In this document: in pieces, positions 1 to 11,400 of the stretch | Layout of the letters: every line of letters begins with the position of its first letter | Position numbering within the stretch: the first letter of the stretch is position 1 | Assembly: GCF_017591425.1 (NCBI RefSeq) | Contig: NW_024466459.1 | Span: 8,618,001-8,682,000, forward strand | Direction of reading: 5' to 3' | DNA length: 64,000 bases | Source of the DNA: Ochotona curzoniae | Lineage: Eukaryota; Chordata; Mammalia; Lagomorpha; Ochotonidae | Made by a program: the position numbers and the translations under genes | Notes under the pieces: generated by a model | Seen by the model: the letters and a program-made list of their open reading frames with translations, nothing else | Database searches by the model: none | Told to the model about the DNA's origin: nothing

Positions 1-437
1 CCTGGGAGCGCTATTGGGGCCGATTGTGTGGCTCGCAAACCCTAATCCGCTCACATCGCAACAGCCCGGCTCACTTTCAAACTTTCGCCACATTCCTTTC
101 TGCAAGCTCTATTTCGGCTCAGCTTCAGTTAGGCACACACACACTCGCCTTTTTATAAGTTCTGAAAATAAGACCGGAACAATTTTCATCATTGCCTTTT
201 TCATAAAATAATTGATCATCCCCAAATGGTTCTGATTGAAATGACACCCTGCGGGTGTAATCAGTGCCAGGCAGAGCCTGCAGAAGGTGCCGCTAAGAAT
301 GCCTCGTTTCAGAGCCACGGCGCTTCCCGGAAACCTCTGTACAGAAGTGCTTACGCCTGGCTATTTGAGAACACAGAGAACTTGGAGGCTTTTTTAAAAA
401 AAATGTTCCATTTCATGATTTAAAAGGGCAAAAGTTC
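1..437. other. Unassigned intergenic sequence
   Basis: AT-balanced, non-SINE DNA without a coding signal. The short open frames show no codon bias. I recognise nothing in it. Confidence 0.5.
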
Positions 438-700
438 AGAGAGATCTTCCATCCCCGGGTTCATCCCCTACGTGGCCACGGCCTGGCCAACGTTAGGAGC
501 TTGGGACTCCATCTGGGCCCCCACGTGGGTGCCAGGGCTCCAAACGCCTGGACCACCACCTGCTGCCTTCCAGGGGCATCAGCAAGGAGCTGGACGGGGG
601 ACACTTGATTCCACACCCTGGGACACAGATACCGTGTAGGGCCTCCCAGGCAGTGGTTTCACCCACTGTAGCTCCATGCCTGCCACCGGAGGACTGGAAT
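438..700 (-). mobile_element. C-repeat SINE, old copy
   Basis: Read from the minus strand it has the tRNA-derived lagomorph SINE body. The plus strand shows AGATCTTCCATCC, CCCACGTGGGTGCCAGGGCTCC and AGCAAGGAGCTGGAC. Confidence 0.75.
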
Positions 701-989
701 ATTTTTCTCTTAGTTTTGAAAAGCCATATTGCATCATTCATCTTCAGCAAAAGTTCCACATGAATGTGCTTATCCACGTTTGATTTTTAATTGAAGGCTT
801 TTCCGACAGTCAGAACACGGCTAGGAGCTGCACTCGGGGTGGCTGATGCTGTCGGTGATGTTCAGAGCACTGCATCCCAGGGCCAGCTACATACACTTGT
901 CTTCTCTCTCACACACTTGATCTGGGAGTCGACCTTGGTCACAGCAACATCATGGCTTTTTTTTTTTTTTTTTGTAAGATTATTTGTTT

Positions 990-1298
990 ATGGAGCCAGT
1001 GAGGTGGTTCAACAGGCTAATCCTCTACCTACAAGTGTTGGCATCCCATATGGACACTGGTTCGTGTCTCTGCTGCTCCACTTCCCATCCAGCTTCCTGT
1101 TTGTGGCCTGGCAGGACGGCCCAAAGCCTTAGGACCCTGCACCCACATGGGAGACCTGGAAGAAGCTCCAAGTTCCTGGCTTTGGATTGGTTCACCTCCA
1201 GCTGTTGCAGCCATCTGGGGAGTGAACAGCAGACGGAAGATCTCTCTCTGTCTCTCCTTCTCTGTAAATCTGCCTTTCTAATAAAAATAAATATTTAA
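990..1298 (+). mobile_element. C-repeat SINE, near full length
   Basis: Runs from GAGCCAGTGAGGTGG through GGCATCCCATATGGACACTG to an AATAAAAATAAATA tail. Confidence 0.88.
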
Positions 1299-1354
1299 TG
1301 GTTTATTCGTTTATAATTATTACAAACATAGATTATTACAAATTACAGTTCTAG

Positions 1355-1550
1355 AATAAGAGAGGAAGAAAGAGAGGAATCTTCTGAATACTAATTCACT
1401 GTCCACACGGCTGAGGCCAGGGGCCAGGTTGCCCGTATGGGTCACAGGGGCTCAACGCTTGGGCCATCTCCCACTGTTTGGCAGATGTGTTAGCAAAGAG
1501 TTGCACCAGAAATGGGCCAGGCATCCTATACTGGAGCGCTCATTTAGCTT
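1355..1550 (-). mobile_element. C-repeat SINE, diverged
   Basis: Plus strand shows AAAGAGAGGAATCTTC, TAATTCACTG and TGTGTTAGCAAAGAGTTG, the reverse SINE order in worn form. Confidence 0.65.
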
Positions 1551-1599
1551 CAGTCGCCTCACGTTACTTGTAGCTGTCTGCTAGTGCACCCGGGAAGGC

Positions 1600-1800
1600 A
1601 GCAGGCGATTGCCCAAAGAAGCAGGAGCTTCTTCCGGATCTCCCACGTGGGTGCAGGGGCCCAAGGACTTGGACAACCCTCTACTGCTTTCCCAGGAAGC
1701 TGGATTGGAAGTGGAGAATCCAGGACACAAACCAGTGTGCCTACAGGAGGTTGGTGCCACAGAGAGAGGCTCAACCTCTTATACCATGACACCAGTCCCA
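1600..1800 (-). mobile_element. C-repeat SINE, truncated
   Basis: GGAGCTTCTTCCGGATCTCC, CCACGTGGGTGCAGGGGCCC and GGAAGCTGGATTGGAAGTGG identify it. Confidence 0.75.
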
Positions 1801-2235
1801 CCCCTTGGCTTTCTCACTGGGAGGGGCAGGTTCCTGGCACCTGCTGCTGAGGCTGTGTGATGGGCATACGTGGCTCTGCCTAACACAGCACTGCACACAG
1901 GGTGCAGCCAGTGTCCACTACTCCTCCACCCTAAGGCCGGGGTCATGACATGCAGGGCTGACTCCTCAGGCTCAGTGTCCTCAGAGAGGAAACAAAGGGT
2001 TCCCTGTCTTGCCCTCCTGGGCAGGGGCCTGGGCCCAGCTCGCCTGCACCCTCACCTGGCCTCTGAGCCTCCTGCCTATGCCTCTGGGACACCTCCCAGA
2101 TCATGTCCCTGAGGGGCTCTGGGTCACATCGTACCTGCTCCCTGCTGTGTGGCTTTGGAGTGAGCGGTCCTTGAGGGCTGAGTCACAAAGGCCAGACCGA
2201 CCTCCAGGCCCTGCCAAATGCTCAGTGCCTGCCCT

Positions 2236-2280
2236 GATGATGACCCAACAATTGCTCCTGGTGCTGCTGGGAGGAAGAGG
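2236..2280 (+). repeat. Dispersed motif, copy A (shared with 16726-16765)
   Basis: GATGATGACCCAACAATTGC followed by TCCTGGTGCTGCTGGGAGG. The first 25 bases match the copy at 16726 with two differences. Not a SINE segment. The origin is unknown. Confidence 0.5.
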
Positions 2281-2564
2281 CTGGGCACCCACACCTCCCC
2301 AGCACCCACAAGCTGCCCCTTCCCAAAGGACCCTCACAGCCCTCTCCCAGCATTCCTGACTCGGCTTCCACCACCGATATCTGTCAATCACCCCACAAGG
2401 GAGGGAGGTGGGGCAGAGCTGTAGCAGAGGGGTTATTCTTTTTCAACGAACGTCATGCCCTTTCTGACAGGTGGTACTGAAGCAACTGGAGATGGGCACA
2501 CTCACAGCTCACACAGCGGCAGCTCACAGATTCTGCAGGCTCAGAGAGTGGGGCCAGAAAGCAC

Positions 2565-2872
2565 ACGACAGATAGGCCACTGCCTGCAGTGAATACCAGC
2601 ATCCTGTATAGACACTGGTTCGAGTCCCAGCTGCTCCACTTCACTTCCCATTCAGCTCCCTGCTAATACGTCAAGGAAAGCAGCAGAAGATGGCCCCAGT
2701 GCACAGGGCCCTGCACCCACGTGGGAAATCAGGTAAAAGTCCTTGGCTCCTGGCTTTGTTCTGGCTCAGCCCCAGCTGTGGCAACCATTTAAGTACTAAA
2801 ACAAGGGATGGAAGTTCTCTCTCTTTCATTCTGAACTCTGCTTTTCAAATAAATAAAATATTTCTTTAAAAA
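2565..2872 (+). mobile_element. C-repeat SINE
   Basis: CCAGCATCCTGTATAGACAC, GGTTCGAGTCCCAGCTGCTC and a tail CAAATAAATAAAATATTTC. Confidence 0.85.
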
Positions 2873-2884
2873 TCAATCAGGAGG

Positions 2885-3205
2885 GCTCGGCATGATAGCG
2901 TAGTGGTTAAAGTCCTCTCCTTCCACACGCCAGGATCCCATATGGGTACTTGTTCTAATCCCAGCGGCCCCGCTTCCCATCCAGCTCCCTGCTTGTTGCC
3001 TGGGAAAGCAGTTGAGGACGGCCCAAAGCCTTGGGACCCTGCAGCTGTGTTGGAGACCTGGAAGAAGCTCCTGGCCTCGGACTGGCTCAGCTCCGACCAT
3101 TGTGGCCACTTGGGGAGTGAAGCAGTGGATGAAAGATTTATCTCTCCTTCTCTCTGTAAATCTGATCTGCATTTCCAGTAATAAATAAATAAACCTTTAA
3201 AAAAG
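2885..3205 (+). mobile_element. C-repeat SINE, young pika-type subfamily
   Basis: Head GATAGCGTAGTGGTTAAAG, core TTCTAATCCCAGCGGCCCC and tail AATAAATAAATAAACC. Directly follows the copy at 2565. Confidence 0.92.
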
Positions 3206-3214
3206 AAAACTTGA

Positions 3215-3522
3215 GAGATGAACCTGGTGCAATGGCTCAATTGGCTAATCCTCGCCTTGTGCCAGTTCCTATCTCAGCTGCTCCACTTCCTATCCAGTTC
3301 CCTGCTAATGGTCTGGAAAAAGCAGCAGAGGATGGCCCAAAACCTCAGAACCCTGCACCTACATAGGAGACCTGGAAGAGGCTCCTGCCTCCTGACTTCA
3401 GATTGGCCCAGCTCTGGCCACTGCAGTCACCTGGAGAGTGAAGCAGTTGACAGAAGATCTTTCTGTTTCTCCTCTCTGTAGCCCCGCCTTTCCAACAAAA
3501 ATAAATAAATCTTTTAAAAATT
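3215..3522 (+). mobile_element. C-repeat SINE
   Basis: Head GTGCAATGGCTCAATTGGC, tail AAATAAATAAATCTTTT. Third head-to-tail copy in a row. Confidence 0.85.
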
Positions 3523-4347
3523 TGTAATTACAATGTCTAAGCAAATACATGAAATTTGTGTTTGTCTCTGAAACTCTTAGAGACTAATGTACAATTGTGT
3601 GGTGTGATGAAGCCGGCCTGTACAGCAATCAATCACCGTTTCAGAGTTCTGGGATGGGGTGGAGTAGAAATGGTCGAGCGACATAATGGTTGGTGCTAGC
3701 TAGTGGCTGAAGACACCAGCCACCACTGAGAGGAACACGGGAGGAGGACTGGTTTGAGGGAGACGAAGGCCACAGAAGGGACACCGTGGCCTGGCTCAGC
3801 CGGTGCTCAGCTCACGAGAGAAGGCCCTGACAAGCACAGGCTACTGCAGGAGTCGACTCAGCGCCACATGCCCAGAGCATGAGAGGGCTCTGGGCCCCGA
3901 GATCCTGTGCTGTTCAAGGTCAGAGGCAGATGCAGCTGCACTGGAACTGGCCAGCACTGGGGTGCCAGGCGGTCCCAGTGGGTCAGGTCCAGCCCCAGCG
4001 GTGTGGCTGGTACAGAGAGCAGTGGAGACAAGGCAGACTTCCTCTGCCACAAGCTTGGCTCGAAAGAGAAGGGCACAGCTACCAAGGGGACGGTTTGCCA
4101 GAGCGTGCTTGCTTGGCTTGGTTTCTTGGAGGCTATCTGGGGACACATTCATCAGCTATGCAGGAGGGAGAGGATGGCTTCCGGGGCAAGACCTGGACAG
4201 GAGGACACAGCACAGGAAGTGAGCCCACAGACTGGAAAACAGACGTAAGTGGATGCACACGAACAGTGGGGAAGAATCCTGTCAGTGGGCAGGGCACATT
4301 TCTGCACCACAAGTGGGGACACCAACTGCCCTTTTGCTCTGGACTAT
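3523..4347. other. Unassigned unique intergenic sequence
   Basis: The longest SINE-free stretch left of ST6GALNAC2. Overlapping open frames of 100-160 codons occur in several frames at once, which suggests chance. No splice-bounded exon or known domain is seen. Confidence 0.5.
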
Positions 4348-4620
4348 ATTTTCTTAAGACTTGATTTACTATGTGAAAGGCAGAGCTAGAGAGAGAGAGA
4401 GAGCATCTTCCATCCACTGGTTCACTCCCCAAATGGTTACAACCACCGGGGCCAGGCCATCTGGAGCTCCATCTGGATCTCCCACATGGGTACAGGAGCC
4501 CAAGCCCTTGGGCCTTCATCCACTGCTTTCACTAGCAGGAAGCTGGATCCGAGGTGGAACAGGGGAATGTGAACCTGTCATCACGTGGAGTTAGCCCACT
4601 GTGTCTTGATGCTGGCCCCC
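4348..4620 (-). mobile_element. C-repeat SINE
   Basis: GTGAAAGGCAGAGCTAGAG followed by (GA)n, CATCTTCCATCCACTGG and CTTGATGCTGGCCCCC at the head end. Confidence 0.88.
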
Positions 4621-5084
4621 ATCTATGTTGTCTAAAATGCTGGAGCAGCCAACAGCCTTGGAGAAGGCCGGCGGTGTCTTCTGTGGCGTAGAGGGCAAGT
4701 TTTCTCTCCATCTAGTAGAAGAAAAGCCGTTATAAAAGGTTGGGGCACCCTGAGCTCAGACCCTCTGCAAACCCTGCACAGGCTCCCTGCTCATCCCTGC
4801 ATGGCTTGAGGGGCGAAATGTGACCCAACCATGACATGAGTAATATGGTCCTTGATCCAGGAGTTCATGTGTCTTGTCCACGTACGTGGATCTGTCATGG
4901 CTAATTTGTCAGGTCACAGATAGGGATGCACAAAGGCCCCGACCCCTCTGGTTCTTCACAGAGATGAGGAAGTGACCTTGGGGTGACTTGATCAGGAAGG
5001 TGAAACTCACTCCTGAATGTCTTTGAATTAGTCCTTTTTGGTTACTATAATAGAATATTTGGGGCTGAGTAACTATCAGAAAAA

Positions 5085-5360
5085 GAGGTTGAGGCCCAGC
5101 ATTGCGCATATCCGCTTCCCACCAGCTCTTTGCTAATGTGAGTGGGAAAGCAAAGGAGGATGGCCCAAGTGCTTGGGCCCTGACACCCGCGTAGGAGACA
5201 GAAAGCTCTTGTTTTCAGACAGTCCTCCCTCCAGCCATTGTGGCCACTTGGGAAGTGAACCAGGGGATGAACACTCTCTCTCTACCTCTTTCACTCTCTG
5301 TAGCTATGCCTTTCAAACAAAAACAAGTGTATTCTTTTTTTAAAATACACAATCTTTTAA
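5085..5360 (+). mobile_element. C-repeat SINE, diverged, head damaged
   Basis: CAGCTCTTTGCTAATGTGAG, GCCATTGTGGCCACTTGGG and CTATGCCTTTCAAACAAAAA. Confidence 0.8.
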
Positions 5361-5470
5361 AAAAAAATAACATAAGAAGATGTTTATTTTGCCCACAGAT
5401 CTGGAACCCAAGGTTCAGCAGTTCTTCTCATCAGTACAGTCCCAAGGCTAGACATGTATCGCAAGGGGAG

Positions 5471-5472
<2 letters not shown>

Positions 5473-5509
<37 letters not shown>
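5473..5509 (+). repeat. (GT)n microsatellite
   Basis: About 18 uninterrupted GT units in intergenic DNA. Confidence 0.97.
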
Positions 5510-5510
<1 letters not shown>

Positions 5511-6035
5511 CCAGGGTTTAACCTCAATGCTCCACCCTGGAGACTTTAACCGACCCAGCCCCCTAACCCCCACCTCCCTGCCTCTAAACACCCCCACGCC
5601 TGCAATATGCATCTGCTTAAAACCTCACAATAGAAACTCAACTGCAACACAGGGACACAAGCCACACTCACACGCCGCAGCAGGCCAGAGGCGGGGTGAG
5701 AGGGTGACACTCCAAATGCACTGCAGAGCAGCCCCAGCCCTCACTGAGGACAAACGCCTGTCCGCAGGGCAGCGTCCAGCTGAGCGAGACAGCCCACAGA
5801 CCTGGACAGGCCAGGAGAGGAGAGCACACTTCCACCACAAGGCGCCTGGGAGAAGCTGCAGATGGTAGGAACAGATACAGCTTGCAGCTGGCGCTGGAGG
5901 TTGGCCTGCCTCAACACGGAAGGGATCCAAGCCCACACAGGAGGAGCACACCCTGCTCCTTGCCGCGGCCGCAGCCCAGGCAAGCAAAGCTGCACTACCA
6001 GAGTACTGAGGTTTGTAGGTTTAAATACAGTTGAT

Positions 6036-6364
6036 GGGGCCCAGCGTAATAGCATAGTGACTAAAGTCCTTGCCTTGCACGCACCAGGATCCCATATGGA
6101 CGCTGGTTCTAATCCCGGCAGCCCCGCTTCCTATCCAGCTCCCTGCTTGTGGCCTGGGAAGGCAGCTGAGGACAGCCCCAAAGCCTTGGAACCCTGCACC
6201 CAAGTGGGCCTGGAAGAAGCTCCTGGCCTCGGATTGGTTCAGCTCCAGCTGTTGCGGCCACTTGAGGAGTGAACCATCAGAAGGAAGATCTTCCTCTCTG
6301 TCTCTCCTCCTCTCTGTATATCTGACTTCACAATAAAAATTAAAAATAAATTAAAAAAAAAAAA
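6036..6364 (+). mobile_element. C-repeat SINE, young pika-type, full length
   Basis: GGGCCCAGCGTAATAGCATA head, GGTTCTAATCCCGGCAGCCC core, and a tail of AATAAAAATTAAAAATAAAT then A-run. The cleanest copy in the window. Confidence 0.94.
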
Positions 6365-6509
6365 GATGACGAACAGCTGAATAAATGTACAATGGCCCTG
6401 CAAGGGCCCCCTGAAAGCAGTGGAGGGAGGGGTACTGCCTCAGGGCGGGGAGGAGCCGGCAGTTCGGGAAGGGAAGCCCTGGACCCCTGCCAGGTGGTGA
6501 GGAGGTATG

Positions 6510-6655
6510 GCGGGGAAAGCTGCCGCCTGGAATGCTGGCATCCACACCGGCTCTGGTTCCTATCCCAACGGTTCCACTTCTCATCCAGCTCCCAGCTCAT
6601 GACCCCCAAAAGAAATCTCTCTCTCTGACTTTCAAATAAATAAATCTTCAAATGC
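6510..6655 (+). mobile_element. C-repeat SINE with internal deletion
   Basis: AATGCTGGCATCCACACCGG to CTCATCCAGCTCCCAGCTCA, then straight to the tail CTTTCAAATAAATAAATC. The middle is missing. Confidence 0.7.
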
Positions 6656-6669
6656 AAGTGGAGGGAGGA

Positions 6670-6845
6670 CAATGGCACCGCACACTGATCTTGTGCCTAT
6701 GGCACCAGCATCCCGTTTAGGTGTCGCTTTATGTTTCAGTCGCTTTGCTTCCAATCCAGCTTGCTGCTCATGGCTTAGGGAGGTCTCTCTTTCTCCCTGC
6801 CTCCCTCTCTCTCTTTCACATAAATCTTTTAGAAAGAAAAATACA
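6670..6845 (+). mobile_element. C-repeat SINE with internal deletion
   Basis: CACCAGCATCCCGTTTAGGT, then CATGGCTTAGGG and the tail CACATAAATCTTTTAG. Confidence 0.7.
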
Positions 6846-6852
6846 AGTCCTG

Positions 6853-7087
6853 GGACAGCATTGTGGTGCCACGAGCTAAGCTACCACCTGCCAGCCGTGA
6901 AACCAACTTCCTATATGGGTGTCAGTTAAAGTACCAGCTGCTCAACTTGCGATTCAACTCTTTAGGAAAGCTGCAGGGGGCCAAGTGCGAGGCCCCCACA
7001 CCGCCATGGTGGATGGTGGATTTTAGGGTACTGAACCAATATGTAGAACTCTCTGTAACTCTGCATGTCAAGCAAATCTTTTAAAAT
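6853..7087 (+). mobile_element. C-repeat SINE, diverged
   Basis: GGGACAGCATTGTGGTGCC head, TATATGGGTGTCAGTTAAAG core, AAGCAAATCTTTTAAAA end. Confidence 0.7.
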
Positions 7088-7089
7088 GA

Positions 7090-7395
7090 AGAGGTGCTGG
7101 CACTGTGGCCACAGCAGGTTAAGTGGCCGTCTGCCACACTGGCAGGACGTTGATCTGCATCCTGGCAGCTCCTCTTCCCATCAGCTCCCTGCTGATGCAC
7201 CTGGGGAAGCACCAGGGGACGGCTCAAATCCTTGGGTCCTTGCATCCGCATGGGAGACCCAAAGAGGGCTCCTGGCTTCGGCCTGGCCCAGCCTCAGCCT
7301 TTGAAACCATTTGGGGAGTGAACCAGCAGATGGAACATCTTTTCTCTGTCTTGGAAGCTTCCACGTTAAAAAATAATTTTTTAAAAATCTTAAAA
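7090..7395 (+). mobile_element. C-repeat SINE
   Basis: GTGCTGGCACTGTGGCCACA head, GGGAGACCCAAAGAGGGC and GGGAGTGAACCAGCAGATGG. Last of four adjacent plus-strand copies. Confidence 0.8.
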
Positions 7396-7849
7396 CCCAG
7401 GAGTATTTTCTATGATGGAGTAGCACACGTTGGACATTCTTGAGGAACATGAAATTAAACAAAAAGCAACGGGAGATCTGAATTGCACAGACTGCCAGCG
7501 GCACTGGCCAGTGGGGAAGCAAGGGGCATCTGAGTCGGTCCACACCATAGAAGGAAGGAGAACTGAGCCTCCAGGACCCTGTGATTGGGCACATACCTAC
7601 TGCTGCTCCCAGCCTGAGAGGGGCCAGGGACCCCGCCAGCTGAGGGTCTGGGGTATTTCACAAGTTCATGGGTTCTCTACCACCCTGGCCACTGCCCACT
7701 GCAGAGCAATCGCCCAATGCGCTCAATCCGGGAGGCCCTGCCCTTACCACCGGCCCCCTGGGGTGCTCTCTGCAGCCCTGGCGGGCCTTAGGCCGGCCTC
7801 TGTAACAGAGGCAATGTGAGGCCCGTCCTCCCCCATAGTCACCAAATAA
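7396..7849. other. Unassigned sequence upstream of the ST6GALNAC2 CpG region
   Basis: No SINE and no coding signal. It may hold distal promoter elements, but none stand out. Confidence 0.4.
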
Positions 7850-8420
7850 GAGGATGACAGCCTCTGCCCTCCCCCGGCACACCACCCCCGCGGCCCGGCT
7901 CCCCGACGCTGGCGATGGGGTATCTGAAAGCCCTTCCCGGGACAGCAGGGCAGCGGCCGCCGGCCACCTGCCTCTGGCGTGGTGGAGAACCCTGGAGCCG
8001 CTCCGCAGCGCGCAACACACAGCCAGCGCGGCAGGTGGTGTCTCCCCGGAACCGTCTGGGCTGGCGGCGGCGCTGTCCCGTGCATGGGCAGGATCGTGGC
8101 GGCGGAGGACGCCGCCTTCGAAGTACCCAGGGCACCGGACGGCTCCGGGGGTGGAGCTCAAGGCCCACCCGGCGCCTCTGCTCTCCTTCCAAGCCGGACA
8201 TCGGACGGGCGCGCTTGAGCCAGGGCGCCATGAGACCCCCGCGCCACTATCGCCTCTGGCGGCGGCTGCTGCTGCTCTCGACCATCTGCTCGGGGATCCT
8301 CCTCATCTTGTACTCCTCAGCGCCCACGTGGCCCTCGGGACCCGGGACCCCAGCCAGGTAGGGGCGGCCGTGCGCCCACCCGGACGGCGCCGGCGTGCAC
8401 GCGCGCGAACCCCGTGGGGT
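7850..8420 (+). promoter_or_regulatory. ST6GALNAC2: CpG-rich promoter and first-exon region of ST6GALNAC2
   Basis: CpG density rises sharply here against the SINE-rich DNA to the left, and it surrounds the first coding exon. There is no TATA box at a usual distance. The transcription start cannot be fixed from sequence alone. Long open frames on both strands here come from GC richness. Confidence 0.6.
8230..8357 (+). CDS. ST6GALNAC2: ST6GALNAC2 coding exon 1
   Basis: Encodes the N-terminus [12 protein letters not shown] followed by the hydrophobic run [18 protein letters not shown], which is the signal anchor. The donor is CCAGCCAG|GTAGGG, leaving two bases of a codon that join exon 2 to make Arg. 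Confidence 0.9.
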
Positions 8421-11400
8421 GGCTCGCGGAGGGCGGCCGGGGGTCAAAAAGGACCCCACGCTGTGCCCGAGCTATCCTCCCCACCCCGTTTACTTCCGTG
8501 GCCGTGCCTTCTGCGTCTGATCTGAACAGGTTTTGTTTGTTTCCTGCGTCGCACTTTTTCAGACGCTCTGTTTTGGGTAGGGACCCAAGTCCCTCGGTTT
8601 CCAGCCTTGCTGTGGGACCCTTGGCGGGGCCGAGAGCCAGCATCTCCCGCCCCACCCCCAGTTTTCGAGCTGGGCGCCAACTGCCTGCCGGACCCAGCTA
8701 CAGAGGTCGGGTCTGGATCCCAAGTTCCCCTGCCGCCCCGGGCCTCCTGTACCCGGCCTCTCCCGGGAGCCTTCCTTTCCTTTGTGGGCCGCCAGGAGAC
8801 ACACCTGCGAGCCTGCCTTTGGCACTGGATGGCCCGGATCTCGAGCGAGGAGTTTGCTCTGTGAGGTACAGCTCATGGAGGCCAGAGGGCCCATTTCTTC
8901 CCTTCTAACTTCCCCATCTTCCCCAGGTTGCCAAATCTCTTAGTGGCCAAAAATTGCACAAGAAAGGAGCCCCGTAGGGGTGGAAGGCATTTAGAAAGGA
9001 GTGTCCTTGGGGGGGAAAAAATACTAATTTGAAAGGCAGAGTTACAGTTCTAGAGATTGAGGGAGAAACAGAACTCTTCCATTCCCCTAAAGTTAGCAGT
9101 AGCCAAAGCCAGGCTCTTCCAGGTTTCCCACATGGGTACAGGGTCCCAAGGCTATGGGCCGTCCTCCACTGCTTTCCCAGGCCACAAGCAGGGAGCTGGA
9201 TGGGAAACGGGGCTGCCAGGATAGAATGTCAGTGCTGCAGGTGGGAACCTTAGCACTACACTGGCCCCAATAGTTTTGGTTTGGGTTGGGTTTTTGTTGT
9301 TGTTGTTGTTGTTTTAATATGGATTTTTCACCTTTTATAAAGAAAACTCAAAAGCCGCGAGGATATTTGTGCTGCAGCCTGGCACCCGGGAAGGCGGCAG
9401 GAGGTGCATGTGTGTGGTTCTGGAGAGAGGCGGGGCGCCTAGGGGGAGTGAAGTCCGTGGGACACCCCTAAACTGGACCGCAGAGGCCAGCCCAGCACCA
9501 GGGATGGGTCCTGCAAGAGGGGAAGGCTCTTCCTGCGGGTCAGGGAGGAGCCTCTCACTGAGTGGTTCCCAGACTACTGCACCTGTAAAAGCAAGTTCTG
9601 GAATGTTCTAGAAAGGAACGCAGGAGGCTCCTGGTAGGGGACTAAGTGTTAGTAAGACTTCAAGCTGAGTGAGTGTGGTTGTATGAAAAAAGCAGTGCTT
9701 TGGTTTCTCCCAGGTGGAGCCGGCTTCCCACAGGGGCGTGGGTGGGTTCCGGGCATGGCCAGGCAGGGCAGGGAGCTGAGAGGGCGAACTGGGGGAAGTC
9801 GCAGGCACCTATAGGTTCCCAGGCCTCAAGCCCTGCCACTACTAGGCAAACTGGGGGGAAGGAGCCCAGCCCCTGGCATAGGGGTGGGCAGCCCGGGTCT
9901 CCAGCAGCCAAAGCTGAACGCTTCCATTTTTTTTAATGCACCAGATTATGTGGGTGCATAGGTGGCCCATCTGAAGGGGGAGAAGGCCAAAACAGACCCC
10001 CTACTGTTTCCACTGCCCACTCCTCCCAGGGTGTTATAGGCAACCAGGAGGAGGACAAACCTGGACACCCCGCGCCCCACCCCAACCAAGTCCTGCCCTT
10101 GTACCTGCCAGTCCCAAGCCCTACCTGCTCCGGGTGAGGGCAGCTCCCTGGCAGCAGCTTGGCCACCCCTGGGGCCAGGGCCAGGTCGTTCCTGGGAACT
10201 GGGAGTGGGCAATGACATCACCCCTTCACCCGTGTCCATGACAGCAGCAGCTAGCATTGTGGGGTGGGGGTGCTTCCTGTACGGGACAGCACAGAGCCTC
10301 ATTGTGCCCTTGGCGGAGGGCTATCTTGATTTCCGTATTCGCAGAGCAGGCCTGAATGTAGTTGGGGTGACTGCTTTGTGTGTCTGGAACGTGGCAGGAC
10401 CTGCTGAGGGGGCGGGGCAGCTGTGAGAGCCCCACTTCACTCCTGCCTTCTTTCCCAGGAACACCACTTCATCCCGAGGACTCTTTGGACTCAGGGCACT
10501 TTTTTTTGGAACCAGAAAGGTATGCTTGCTGGCCGCTGTGTGGCACTTCAGAACTCGCTTGTGCTAGTGAGGAGGGGATGAGGGCGAGGGGATGAGGGCG
10601 GAGGGATGAGGGCGGTGGGGGGGTGTAGGGCTGGGCAGACCACCAACACCAGGCACTGTGGAAACCCTGTAGGGTGAACAGTACATGACGTGCCCTAGGG
10701 GAATCTTACGGTCTCAGACCTGCTTCCTCTAAAAGCCACATTCACACTGCTCTCGGCCACTCCGGGAGGAGCCGGATAGGTGCCAGAGAACATTCCGGGC
10801 CCTGCAGCAGAACAAATCCCTGCGCAACAGTCAGGGGTCCCAGGAGGCGGGAGGGACCCCAAGGCACTCCCAGGGATCTTTTTTGTAATTTTATCTTTTA
10901 TCTATCTGTAGGATTTCCCCCCCAAGATTTACCTTTCATATTTTTGAAAGGGTGAATGACATGAATGAGATCTTCACTGGCTCACTCCCCAAGTGGCTGT
11001 GACAGCCAGGGCTGGCCCAGGCTGAAGCCAGGACCCCAAAGCTCCGTCCAAGTCTCCGTGTGGGTGACAGAGCCCTTGCACCGTCCTCTGCTGCCCTCCC
11101 AGGCACATCCGGGGAGTTGGCTCAGAAGCACAGCAGGTGGCACCTAAGCTAACCTGTGGTTTGGAATGCAGGCAGTGTCACAAGCAGAAGTGTTGGTTTA
11201 TAAGATGTATTTTCATTGAAAAGTCAAATATACAGAGAGGAGGAAAGACAGAGAAGAAGATCTTCCATCTACTGATTCACTCCCCGAGAGGCCATAACAG
11301 CTGGGGCTGATCCAATCCAAAACCAGGAGCCAGGAGCTTCTTCCAGGTCTCCTACTTGGGTGCAGGGTCCCAAAGGCTTTGGGTCGTCCTCAACTACTTC

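Noticed and set aside
5473..5520. Cys/Val-repeat peptide frames over GT/CA repeats (also near 32.5 and 50.7 kb)
   Set aside because: They are translations of dinucleotide microsatellites.
6036..6110. tRNA gene at the SINE heads (here and in other copies)
   Set aside because: The tRNA-like A/B-box part belongs to the SINE; no complete cloverleaf was evident.
1..8200. Search for the 3' end of ST6GALNAC1 left of ST6GALNAC2
   Set aside because: No sialylmotif-coding exon was found; in human the two genes are tens of kilobases apart.
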